Positions 28,308 through 38,100 of a stretch of DNA of 64,000 nt are shown here, piece after piece. The notes beneath the pieces are model-generated. The model saw only the letters and a list, made by a program, of their open reading frames with translations, did no database searches and was not told the DNA's origin. The position numbers were made by a program, and so were the translations under genes. The first letter of the stretch is position 1; each line of letters opens with the position of its first letter. The DNA is taken from assembly GCF_020829665.1 (NCBI RefSeq), contig NZ_JAIVFT010000012.1, positions 62,001 through 126,000 of the forward strand, in the 5' to 3' direction. The stretch comes from Nostoc sp. CHAB 5824. Lineage in GTDB: Bacteria; Cyanobacteriota; Cyanobacteriia; Cyanobacteriales; Nostocaceae.

Positions 28308-28676
28308 ATGCCTATCCAAGATATAACACGTCGTTTGCGCCCTCAAGTAATTAGTGAAGATGTAACTTCATGGCACGGTTTGCAAACGATCGCCACTTAT
28401 GAAACAACCCGTGCTGATGCCTCTGCTACCAACTTACAGCAAGCTTATCAAGCTATGTTAACCCAGCAACAAGCCGAAACCGAAAAACTAACTTTATACC
28501 GTGCGGCTGCTGATGCTGCGCGATTAGCAGAATGGGAATTTCACAATGCGGTATTAGCGATGAAAGAAGTTGTGCGCGGACAATACGGATCGGATAGCGA
28601 TCAAGCTCAAGCTGTAGGACTGAAGAAAAAATCAGACCATAAGCGTCCCAGCCGCAAAAAGTTAGTCGCATCATGA
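28308..28676 (+). CDS. Small helical hypothetical protein
   Basis: 122 residues, predominantly helical and Ala/Gln-rich in the middle (about 35-90, NLQQAYQAMLTQQQAETEKL), with a basic Lys/Ser/Arg-rich tail (KKKSDHKRPSRKK) that could bind nucleic acid or membranes. No signal peptide, Cys motif or known domain. It lies 78 bp upstream of cysC on the same strand and might be co-transcribed with it. I do not recognise the family. Confidence 0.6.
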   Translation: MPIQDITRRLRPQVISEDVTSWHGLQTIATYETTRADASATNLQQAYQAMLTQQQAETEKLTLYRAAADAARLAEWEFHNAVLAMKEVVRGQYGSDSDQAQAVGLKKKSDHKRPSRKKLVAS

Positions 28677-28753
28677 GCTAGGAAAAATTAACACATTCTA
28701 GATGTGCGATCGCTGTCACAAGTAATGTAAAGTGCGATCGCACTCTTCTATAG

Positions 28754-29311
28754 ATGAAGAAAAAGCGAGTTATGAACTATCAAGGTCTAATTCTTTGGCT
28801 AACAGGGTTAAGTGGCGCGGGTAAAACAACAATCGCCAACGGTGTTGCCCAAGAACTGCGATCGCGGGGTTGCCGAGTAGAATTACTTGATGGTGATGTC
28901 GTTCGCACCCATTTATCTCAGGGGCTGGGGTTTAGCAAACAAGACCGGGATACAAATGTACGCCGCATAGGCTTTGTTGCAAATTTACTCAGTCGGAATG
29001 GGGTAGTGGCGATCGTTGCTGCAATCAGCCCCTATCGAGAAATTCGAGATAAATTGAGACAAACAACCACCAACTTTGTAGAAGTTTACGTTCAAGCACC
29101 ATTAGCAGTTTGTGAATCCCGTGATGTGAAGGGACTTTACGCCAAAGCCAAGACGGGACAAATCAAGCATTTTACTGGTATATCTGACCCTTACGAAGAA
29201 CCTTTAAATCCAGAGGTTATTTGTTTAACTCATCAATTTACTATTGAGCAATGTGTTTACCAAGTAGTTAGCTACTTAGACTACCAAGGCTACATTAGAC
29301 ATAACTGCTAG
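28754..29311 (+). CDS. cysC: Adenylylsulfate kinase (APS kinase)
   Basis: 185 residues, normal length for CysC. P-loop GLSGAGKTT at 18-26, DGDVVRTHLSQGLGFSKQDR near 46-65 (APS-binding and DGD motif) and ISPYREIRDKLR with YVQAPLAVCESRDVKGLYAKA in the C-terminal half. It phosphorylates adenylylsulfate to PAPS in the cytoplasm. PAPS is the donor for sulfotransferases and a reduction substrate. The ATG at 28754 is used; a second ATG at 28772 starts MNYQGLILWLTG and is also plausible. The sulfotransferase 5.5 kb upstream is a possible consumer. Confidence 0.93.
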   Translation: MKKKRVMNYQGLILWLTGLSGAGKTTIANGVAQELRSRGCRVELLDGDVVRTHLSQGLGFSKQDRDTNVRRIGFVANLLSRNGVVAIVAAISPYREIRDKLRQTTTNFVEVYVQAPLAVCESRDVKGLYAKAKTGQIKHFTGISDPYEEPLNPEVICLTHQFTIEQCVYQVVSYLDYQGYIRHNC

Positions 29312-29378
29312 TTATCTTAAACAAATGTTAGCGTTTCGATGTCAAGTAAAAGAGGCGACTGGCGTGCAGTTTCTAATT

Positions 29379-29909
29379 CTACAATTCATGCAAGCTGGTT
29401 TTAGTTTTAGCACCATACCACCCGTGCAAAATAGGCATGATAAACAATCCCCACGCTAAACCTGTAATTAACCCAAAAGGCGTAACGAGATAGTTATTAA
29501 AACTCCACAAACCGAAAACTTGTGCTGCTAATTCCAAAGGATAAGCCATCATCAGCACACTTGCTAAAGCCGCACCACTCCAGCCATACTGACTTAACCA
29601 GTAAAATCCCTTACCACCAGTTATCCCATACAGCAGTCGCGTTATCAGTAAACCCGTTACAGTGCCATAACAACGCATACATACAGCCATAATAAACGGT
29701 GGTGCTAAATCTAACCCCATATCTGGTTGCGGACAGACATGATTACCCATAAAATAAATGATGTCCGCAATTCGAGGAAGCAAAGACACTCCAGACGCAG
29801 CCAAAAAGGGAGCGATAGGCGGGCCAAAAACCATCCCTACCAACAAGAAATCAGCTATAAAACTGACCCAATTAATCTGCAACTCTTCACTGAAAGCTAC
29901 TCTTGTCAT
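29379..29909 (-). CDS. DUF2085 membrane protein
   Basis: 176 residues with four to five hydrophobic helices. The family signature is present: NHVCPQPDMG, then AVCMRCYGTVTG, conserved Cys/His residues that may bind a metal or form a disulfide between helices. It lies in the inner or thylakoid membrane. It follows agrE by 42 bp on the same strand and may be its operon partner. No biochemical function is known for the family. Confidence 0.85.
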   Translation of the reverse strand: MTRVAFSEELQINWVSFIADFLLVGMVFGPPIAPFLAASGVSLLPRIADIIYFMGNHVCPQPDMGLDLAPPFIMAVCMRCYGTVTGLLITRLLYGITGGKGFYWLSQYGWSGAALASVLMMAYPLELAAQVFGLWSFNNYLVTPFGLITGLAWGLFIMPILHGWYGAKTKTSLHEL

Positions 29910-29951
29910 CTTCCTTTCTTCGCGCCCTTTGCGTCTTCGCGGTTCGTTCTC

Positions 29952-32063
29952 TTAACCTACCTTATTTACATACGGACTTGTTAACTTATTCAACTGCTGA
30001 ATCAACAAACTGAGGAATAATCCCACATCTGTCACCACACCTACCGATTCTACAGAACCGCGATCGCTTAACTTAGTCACTACAGCTGGATTAATATCCA
30101 CACACACCATTTTCACCCCTGCCGGAGTCATATTTCCCACGCCAATGGAGTGTAGCATCGATGACAGCATCAAAATCATCTCCGCACCTTCTAGGTGTTT
30201 AGCATATTCCTCTTGTGCTTTAATCAAATCCATTTGGGTATCAGGTAAAGGCCCGTCATCCCGAATGGAACCAGCAAGCACAAAAGGTACATTGTTGTGG
30301 ACACACTCATACATCACGCCACTTTTAATTGCCCCCGCTTCCACAGCTTTGGGAATGCTACCATAACGGCGGATACTATTAATTACCTTCAGGTGATGGC
30401 GGTGTCCACCATGCACAGCGACACCCCGCTTCATGTCTACACCCAAGGAAGTGCCCATGATATTTTGCTCGATGTCGTGAACTGCGATCGCATTACCACC
30501 CAGCAGTGCTTGTACGTATCCTTCCCGAATCAGTTGCGCCAGGTGTTCGCCGCCACCAGTGTGAATTACCACAGGCCCAGCCGTGACAACTACTTTACCA
30601 CCAGCATCGCGGATTTTCCGCAATTCCCAAGCTACTTGCTCAACAACCAATTCCACGCGCCGTTCACTGGAAACCCCCGCCGACATAAAGCTGAATTCTT
30701 GGGTGCTGCGTTGTTCCCGCGATTCAGTTTTGCGAATGGTGCGGATACCTAACACATCTACAATTACTTGTTCGCCAACTTCTAAATCGCGGAGTATTTT
30801 ACACCGAGCAACGAAGCCATTGGCAGTTTGAGTAATTGCGATCGCGCCATCCATCCGCTGATTTTCCACCTTCACCCACTGACCATTAATTCGTACTTCG
30901 GTGGGATAAATTGTACTGACGTAGAAATCATCGGGTGCAACGCCATTTTGGATTACTGGCTCCAATTTTGCGTCTCGCTCATCATGGGGTAAGTCGACTG
31001 CACCCAAATCTATCAATCGTGAGATGATTTCTTCCATCACCTCATGGGATGGTGCTGATACCCTTACCTCGGCTGCTGAGGTACTTTGCCGTTGTTCTCC
31101 CAAGTTGAAATTCAAGACTTGGAAACTGCCGCCAGCATCTATAATTAAATCCAAAGCGCGGTTAATTAAGCCAGCGTCCAGCAAATGTCCTTCCATGCGA
31201 ATGACGCGGCTTTCTACTGAGACATTGGCATGAATTTCATCTCTAACTGGTTCTGTCACCCGCAGGGTTAAGCATTTAGCTGCCCCACCAGCTTTGAGAA
31301 ATTCGGTCAGAGGTGTTTCCAGCACTTGAAAACCTGCATCCGCAAGACGGGTTTTCAAAGCATCACTCGTCTTGTTCATGATGACGATGCCATCCACATT
31401 CACCGCATTACAAGCGAAGTTGACTGCATCAGCCTCCTCAATTGCGATTCGCTTTTCGGGTGCGACTCGCATTTCGATTAAGCGGTTGGAGTAAGAATCA
31501 AAAGCGCCTGGATAATATAGCAAATAGCCATTTGCTAAAGGACAAAAGCAGGTATCCAGATGATAGAAACGTTCGTCGATCAGTCGCAGGGATAGCACCT
31601 CAATATCCAGCCATTTAGCTAGATAGGGGTGAGAATCTAATTCTGAGCGGAAACCGTATCCCGCCCATAACCAGCGTCCTTCTCGATCCAGCAATGCGTC
31701 CCCTGCTCCCTCAAAGGGCAAATCTTTGGGAAGTTCATTGACTGTATAACCATTTGCCTCAAACCATTGTTTGAAGAAAGGCTCCTCTCCCTGACGTTCT
31801 TTGTGCAAAAAGCGACTGAGGACGACATTATCTCCCAGTACCAAGCCAGCATTGGCGGTAAAAACCAAATCTGGCCAACCTTTTTCAGGTGGTACTAAGT
31901 CTACAATGGCGTGTTGTTTAAGAATCTGGTGTAGTCCCTGCCACTGTTCCACGGCGCGATCGCGCGATGACTTGTGAATATTCCCTTCCATCCAAGGATT
32001 AATCACATAGTCCACATCGTAGTGGTCAGGAGGGCACATCAAAAAGCGAATACGGGAAGTCAT
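29952..32063 (-). CDS. agrE: Arginine dihydrolase / ornithine cyclodeaminase AgrE (ArgZ-type)
   Basis: 703 residues. The N-terminal amidinotransferase-fold domain (1-270) has the catalytic set at exactly the positions expected for ArgZ/AgrE: Asn71 (FTANAG), Glu118 (FEGAGDALL), His168 (FYHLDTCF) and Cys264 (GGAAKCLTLR). It converts arginine to ornithine, CO2 and ammonia. The C-terminal half (about 285-700) is the LOR/SDH-type ornithine cyclodeaminase region, giving proline. In Anabaena AgrE feeds cyanophycin-arginine catabolism, including in heterocysts and adjacent vegetative cells. The ATG at 32063 starts MTSRIRFLMCPPDHYDVDYV. Length and motifs are intact. Confidence 0.95.
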   Translation of the reverse strand: MTSRIRFLMCPPDHYDVDYVINPWMEGNIHKSSRDRAVEQWQGLHQILKQHAIVDLVPPEKGWPDLVFTANAGLVLGDNVVLSRFLHKERQGEEPFFKQWFEANGYTVNELPKDLPFEGAGDALLDREGRWLWAGYGFRSELDSHPYLAKWLDIEVLSLRLIDERFYHLDTCFCPLANGYLLYYPGAFDSYSNRLIEMRVAPEKRIAIEEADAVNFACNAVNVDGIVIMNKTSDALKTRLADAGFQVLETPLTEFLKAGGAAKCLTLRVTEPVRDEIHANVSVESRVIRMEGHLLDAGLINRALDLIIDAGGSFQVLNFNLGEQRQSTSAAEVRVSAPSHEVMEEIISRLIDLGAVDLPHDERDAKLEPVIQNGVAPDDFYVSTIYPTEVRINGQWVKVENQRMDGAIAITQTANGFVARCKILRDLEVGEQVIVDVLGIRTIRKTESREQRSTQEFSFMSAGVSSERRVELVVEQVAWELRKIRDAGGKVVVTAGPVVIHTGGGEHLAQLIREGYVQALLGGNAIAVHDIEQNIMGTSLGVDMKRGVAVHGGHRHHLKVINSIRRYGSIPKAVEAGAIKSGVMYECVHNNVPFVLAGSIRDDGPLPDTQMDLIKAQEEYAKHLEGAEMILMLSSMLHSIGVGNMTPAGVKMVCVDINPAVVTKLSDRGSVESVGVVTDVGLFLSLLIQQLNKLTSPYVNKVG

Positions 32064-33129
32064 AAAAATCTTACAAGCGTTTTATATGCTACAAGCCTAT
32101 TTGAGATACAGATTTTCGATTTACTGACATTTCGTAAAATCTGCTACTAGAGGTTCTATCTTTTGATAGTTGAAGGTTTTATAAAGGCTTCGTTCTTAAT
32201 TCTATTACTGGAAGATGGTAATAAGTAGAGAAGGTGGAAAAATGGTGTCAAACTAGCTTGCCGTGACTGTCTTGGTAGTGTTGAGTAAGGCTGCTCTTAG
32301 CAAAAGAGTGCAGGAACTAAGGGGTAACCCCATACTTAAAAGTACTTGCTCTGGAACAAGGACAGATTATGCGTTGTGTAGTTTCCACTAAACAAAAATT
32401 TTCTTTTCGTGGTAGGTAAAGGCGATCGCAACTATAGAAACGATAGTGTCGTAGCAACAGGTCTGTTTTTCTATAGGCAAAATCAGCCAGGTAACCCATG
32501 AATAATAAAAATACCCGCATTATGAGCGATCGCTAGCTTAGTCTACTCGATAAACCAGAGTCAGCATCTTCCGCTATTGCAAGGTTGGGGTTTCAACAAA
32601 CGTTGACATACCTTTGGTTTGAATTTTACTCGAAGGCGTATTTATAATATTTTCATATAAACTTTATCAAATCTTTATCTTTTTAACACAATTATTTTAC
32701 ATTTAGCTCATTTTATACTACAGTATACGATGACCAATAAACAATTGTATTTATTGTTGGATATTATTGCTAAAAATTTAGTTTGTAGATTATACAAATT
32801 ATAATTTTTGTACCTTAGCATATTTGGAGATACTAATTTACTTTTGCCATTATCAAAAGGTTATTAAAAATTTGTGAATTACTTCTAATATAGATACGAA
32901 TACTTTTCTCTAGTCATTCATGCTTATCACAGTCGGTGACAACATCTACAATTTGCAATTTTTGGATTAACCTAAAACTGAATCTGGCGGTTGATTAAAA
33001 GCAGTTGTAGCGTCTTGCAATATCTTTTAGGGGAGCATTTAAACCAAAAAGTCTGCTAAAAAACAATTATTGCAATAAAAACAAAATTTTACCACCGTTT
33101 ATTAAGGCTTTGAGGAGATTGAAAACTAC
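32064..33129. other. 1.07-kb intergenic region
   Basis: No protein gene seen. 32580-33060 is AT-rich and featureless. 32220-32400 has nested complementary segments and is listed as an RNA candidate. HIP1 sites occur near 32423 and 32526. Confidence 0.6.
32234..32388 (+). ncRNA. Candidate structured RNA with nested stems (6S-like layout)
   Basis: Three nested or internal pairings are visible: GTGGAAA (32234-32240) with TTTCCAC (32382-32388); CTGTCTTG (32267-32274) with CAAGGACAG (32357-32365, one bulge); and hairpins CTGCTCTT...AAGAGTGCAG (32291-32313) and GGGGTAACCCC (32321-32331). A closing stem, an unpaired central part and inner stems resemble 6S RNA in size and layout. The strand is uncertain; a T-rich tail on the plus strand (AAAATTTTCTTTTC near 32395) and a possible upstream promoter favour plus. 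Identity as ssrS/ssaA is not shown. Confidence 0.35.
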
Positions 33130-34725
33130 ATGAAAAAGCAATTTTCACATAACTGGTCTATTTCTCAATCCTCACTACGTTTTTTAATTATCATCGTATT
33201 AGTAATAGGTGTATTTTTCCGCTTCGATAATATTGATAAAAAACTTTATTGGGGTGATGAAGTTTTTTCATCATTACGCATATCTGGCTATATGCAGTCA
33301 GAAATGAATGATCAGTTAAGTAATGGTCGTTTGCTGAGTATAAAAGATTTGCATAAATACCAGTATCCCAATCCTGAAAAAAACACAATTGATACAATTA
33401 AAGGCATGATCTTAGAAGACTCACAGATTTTGCCGTTATACATTATAATAACCCGATTTTGGGTAGAATGTTTTGGCAATTCTGTAGCAGTGACGAGAAG
33501 TTTTTCGGCATTCATTAGTCTGCTCACCTTTCCTTGTATTTATTGGCTATGTCAAGAATTATTTGAGTCTTCACTCGTAGGGTGGATAGCCATCGCGTTG
33601 GTAGCCGTTTCACCTATTCATGTTGTGTATGCACAAGAAGTACGAGCATACAGTTTATGGATAGTAACTATCTTAATATCGAGCGTAGCACTGCTGCGAG
33701 CTATGCGCCTTAAAACAAAGATTAGTTGGTGCATTTATGCAGCAACATTATCATTAGGGTTTTATACTCATATATTTTTTACATTGGTTGCTGTTGGGCA
33801 AGGAATTTATGTAATTGCAATCGAACGCTTGCGATTGAGTAAAACATCAATTTATTACCTAATTTCATCGCTTGCGGGGTTTATAACTTTCGTCCCTTGG
33901 ATTTGGATTATTATTACTAACCCTCAGCCAGAATCAGTAAGTTGGGCAAGTGCTAAACAAACATTTTTTGCGTCAGCTACAAGGTGGGCTGGGATCTTTA
34001 GTCGTACATTTCTTGATTTAGGTATTAGCCCTAGCGACCCAGGAAAGCTTAAGATTGCGCTAATTCCTTTTATTTTAATTATTTTAGCTTTAATGCTCTA
34101 CTCAATTTATTTTCTCTGTCGAAGAACCTCGAAAGAAGTTTGGTTATTCGTCTTAACCTTGATTGGATCTGTAGGGCTTCCCCTATTGATAGTGGATTTC
34201 GTTTTTCAAAAGCGATACGCTACGAGTCGATATACACTTCCCTCAGTTTTAGGTATAGAGTTAGCTGTTGCTTACTTATTTACCACTAAACTCACGTCTA
34301 TTTATACTAAGCTTTGGCAAAAAAAGCTTTGGTCACTTGTAGCGTTCATGGTTATTATCAGCGGAATCATATCTTGTACGCTTAGTTCTCAAGCCCAAAT
34401 TTGGTGGAATAAAGTCCCAGAAAAAAATCAAGAATATCCTCAAATTGCTAACATTGTTAGTCAAGGTAATAAACCGCTTTTAATTAGTGATGCGAGTATA
34501 ATTCCCCCAATACAAATTATTGGTTACTTAGTTGATCAAAAAGTACAATTTCAACTTGTACATAAAAATCAATTACCACAGATTACTAATGGCTTTACTG
34601 ACATATTTTTGTTCCATCCCTCTGATTTCTTAAAAGCTGGAATTGAGAAAATTTATAACTCAAATTTACAGCAGATAAACGACTTTCTTTGGAAAATAAA
34701 AAATCCACCTAAACCGAAGATATAG
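33130..34725 (+). CDS. Polytopic membrane glycosyltransferase (GT39/PMT_2-like)
   Basis: 531 residues with about ten membrane helices. The first periplasmic loop contains the acidic catalytic-type motif YWGDEVFSS near residues 38-46, as in the protein-mannosyltransferase/ArnT superfamily, and ALVAVSPIHVVYAQEVRAYS near 155-175 matches the conserved loop of that group. It would transfer a sugar from a polyprenyl-phosphate donor on the periplasmic side. An AGGAG at about 33113 precedes the ATG. It is alone between long gaps. The acceptor is unknown. Confidence 0.82.
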   Translation: MKKQFSHNWSISQSSLRFLIIIVLVIGVFFRFDNIDKKLYWGDEVFSSLRISGYMQSEMNDQLSNGRLLSIKDLHKYQYPNPEKNTIDTIKGMILEDSQILPLYIIITRFWVECFGNSVAVTRSFSAFISLLTFPCIYWLCQELFESSLVGWIAIALVAVSPIHVVYAQEVRAYSLWIVTILISSVALLRAMRLKTKISWCIYAATLSLGFYTHIFFTLVAVGQGIYVIAIERLRLSKTSIYYLISSLAGFITFVPWIWIIITNPQPESVSWASAKQTFFASATRWAGIFSRTFLDLGISPSDPGKLKIALIPFILIILALMLYSIYFLCRRTSKEVWLFVLTLIGSVGLPLLIVDFVFQKRYATSRYTLPSVLGIELAVAYLFTTKLTSIYTKLWQKKLWSLVAFMVIISGIISCTLSSQAQIWWNKVPEKNQEYPQIANIVSQGNKPLLISDASIIPPIQIIGYLVDQKVQFQLVHKNQLPQITNGFTDIFLFHPSDFLKAGIEKIYNSNLQQINDFLWKIKNPPKPKI

Positions 34726-35118
34726 GCGCATGAGGAAGATCCCGTGAATAATTAAAGGTTTTTAGTAAGCGGCTTGATCCGCTTACTATGAGCCAATTTA
34801 ATTAAGTTTACATTAGACTTCTTGGCATTGTGGGGTAAGGGGTAAAGGGGAAAGCGGCGATAGAATTACCCTTTACCCAAAAGTGCAAAACTATTTTTGT
34901 AAGAGGTCTATTGTGCAACATAGTTTTCTTGATTCTTGCCCACTTACTTGTAGCAGTTGGGAGACTGCAATGTGGAACCTGAAAGCAGACAATTGACATT
35001 TGAATATGGTTCATAGGTTAAAAATTAATATCAATTAGCTTAATAAGTGGCACAATTAGAGCCAAAATATACTTTAATTAAAAACATAACTAAGTATATA
35101 GTTATACTACTGCCATTT
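34726..35118. other. Intergenic region carrying a MITE-like element
   Basis: No gene. It contains the 34812-34912 repeat described separately and AT-rich sequence before the DUF2157 gene. Confidence 0.6.
34812..34912. repeat. MITE-like element, copy A
   Basis: A 101-bp element with ends ATTAGACTTCTTGGCA and TTTGTAAGAGGTCTATT, imperfect inverted repeats. The inside (TGTGGGGTAAGGGGTAAAGG, then AAAGCGGCGATAGAATTACC) is nearly identical to copy B at 42185-42290. Confidence 0.7.
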
Positions 35119-38100
35119 ATGTCATCGCCCCTTGAGCGCCCGCTAAAATTTGAAATCAGGCTGCCATCTTCCCATCCTCATTTATTAGAAGGGTTAGATA
35201 TATGGCTGCGCTTAGGTTTGATATCCGATACCCAAGTTAGGCAGCTATGCCGAGAGTTTCTGGTGTGTACGGTGGTATTGCAACCCCAGCCTGAAGCTGA
35301 AACAAAGGTAGCGTTTGTAACTTCCGACCCCGTACAGCAGTTACCCGTAGCAGCTTTACAATCTAGTAGCCGTAGACAACCGCAGCAAAAACCAGCCCAA
35401 CCCAACTTTATCAGCACAATGTTGCAGTCCTTGGGGGCAGAACTGAGTGTCCGCTGGCTGCTTTTTTTAGGGGTATTCCTGGTAGTGGTGTCCTCTGGGG
35501 TACTGGCTGCAAGCCAGTGGGAAAGGTTTCCTGCTTCTGGACAATATGGAGTTTTATTTGCTTATACTTTGACTTTTTGGGGATTAAGCTTTTGGGCGAC
35601 TAGGCAAAGCAACCTCAGATTGACTGCTCAGACATTGCTGATTGCCACCCTTTTATTGGTGCCAGTAAACTTTTGGGCAATGGATAGCTTTAGGTTGTGG
35701 CAAAATCCTGTGAATTGGATTCTAATTGCGATCGCTTGGCCTACTCTCACTGCTATAACTGTTTTACTCTCCAAAAATCGGACTATTTTTCCTAATTTAT
35801 ATACTGGCAAATTACCTCTAGCAAATATTTTGGGGCTGAGTTATCTGCATTGGGGTTGGCAATTTCCAGGATTTCCCTTGATTGCTGTTTATGTGGCAAC
35901 AATTGGCACAGCTATTATTACCGTTTATCACAATCTTTACCACCAGCCTAATCTTATTAGTGAGGAAGATAGACGCGATGTCTACGACGGGCTACGCCTA
36001 CGCCGACAGTTAAGTATTAGTTTATCTGGCGCTGTAATTATTTATGCTTTGATAGTGCTGCTAGTGCGGGCAATTTTTGTTGTCCGGGTAGATGTCACGC
36101 AGTTGGGGTTAGCTATTGGTATTTGCGGCTGGTTGGTAACTTGGTTAGCACGGGAGAGGGCAGGGGGCAGGGGGCAGGGAGCAGGGGGGGCAAGGGAAGT
36201 AACTATAATATCCCCTTCATCTCCTCCATTCCCTTCATCCATGTTCCTCTGGGAAAGGCTTGGTGGTATTTTACTTTTTCTGGGTTGGCTGGTTTCGGTA
36301 GTAAATTATCCTTGGCAAGCAATAGCTGTAAGTGGTTTGGGTTTGTGGTTTGTGGGAAATCGCTTGCGGCGGTACAGTTTAAAGGCTGACTTCGCAGCAG
36401 TTTTTTTCATTGGCTTACAGACGATTTGGTTAGGTTGGCGATTAGTACCTGATAGCTTACAGAAATTAGCGATCGCAACTGGCACCCAACTCACCAATTC
36501 TCAAAATGAACCTTGGGCGTTGCTGAGTGTAGCTTTATTTCCATACATAATTTTGATGGTGGCGCTCACAGATAGCCTGCATCGCAGCCAAAAGCGAGAA
36601 TTGGCTAAATTTGGCGAACTGCTCACCCTTTTATTTGGAGCTTTTTTAACAACGATCGCTCTAGTAAATCCCGCATTGCGATCGCTAAATCTGCTATTTT
36701 CTACAATCACTCTTGGATTCGTCACTCAACGCCGATCCCCCTCATCCCTTCCCCTGGTATATCTAACTCATATTATGGGGGTGCTGACGTTTTGCTCTAC
36801 GATTAATTGGTTATTACCAAACCTGAGTCAACAAGCCTGGACAAGTATTTTATTGGCTCTGATGGTTGCAGAATGGCGATTTAGCCTGAGCAATGGACTA
36901 TGGCAACGTAGTGCATGGGACATCGGTTTAGGACTAGCCGCCGTTAGTTTTTTGGTATTGTGGATGAATGCAGAATTATCTTGGTATGGCATAGCTGATA
37001 GCCAAGCTTATTGGGGAGTCTTATGGCTAGTTACGCCTATAGCTCTCACGGGTGTTGCCAATGCCACAATTATAGAGCGTCGCATTACTAGCCGTTACTT
37101 GAGTGTATTGGCTGTGGGAACTGCCCAGCTACTGACTTTACAGCTACCAGAAACCAGATTAATCGGTTTGGCCGTGGGTACGGGATTGATGTTTGCAAAT
37201 ACGCGCTATTTGCGAAACCAAATATCTGCGGTAATTACAGAAGGATTTCTTTTGAGTTTCATTGTGGCGCTGCTATGGATAGGTGTACCTGGCTTACCTC
37301 GTCTCGCGCTAGCAGGTTGGTTTATCGTAGGAGCGATCGCAACCCTAAGTCTATGGTTAGCGCGGACAGTTCTAAGCCGACGCGGTAACGAATTAGCAAT
37401 TATATATGCAGCCGCCAGTGATAAATGGGCGATCGCCTTGTGTGGTTTTGAGTTGTTTGGTTTGACGCTACATTCAATACTGGTTTACTCAGGATTTATT
37501 AATTCTGGATTTTTGTACTTAGCTGCCACTGCTATCACCTTGGCAGCCATTGTTTATCGTAGTTGGCGACAACCAACAAATTGGGCATTTTATGGCATCG
37601 GTTGGTCTTTGGAATTGTTGACTGCCCAGGTGTTGGGATTTGGGGAACGCTCAACTGTTAAGATTGCGATCGCTAATATTGCTTTAGGTTTAATCGTTCA
37701 ACTTGTAGGAGAGTGGTGGCGACGACGACATCAATTAGAAAGAATTCCTAGCAGTTTTCATATTTTGCCATTAATTTATGGAGCATTCAGTGTATTGCTG
37801 CGTTTGGACACCTTCACCCAGTGGACAGGTTTGTATTCCTTGGGCGTAGCTTTAATTATCATTGGCGTGGGGCGACGGCGCGAGAACTTTAAACCCCTAC
37901 TGTACTTAGGAATCATTGGCGTATCAATTTCTGCCTATGAACTTCTGTTCTATCAAATGTTACAAGCTTCAGGAGGAGCATTAGGTGATGGATTGATTGC
38001 CATGTCTGCCCTTGGCGCCAGTATTATGTATGCTTACCGGATTCTGTCACCTTGGCTTGTAAACTACTTCCGCCTAACTCCCCAAGAACTGAAAGGAATT

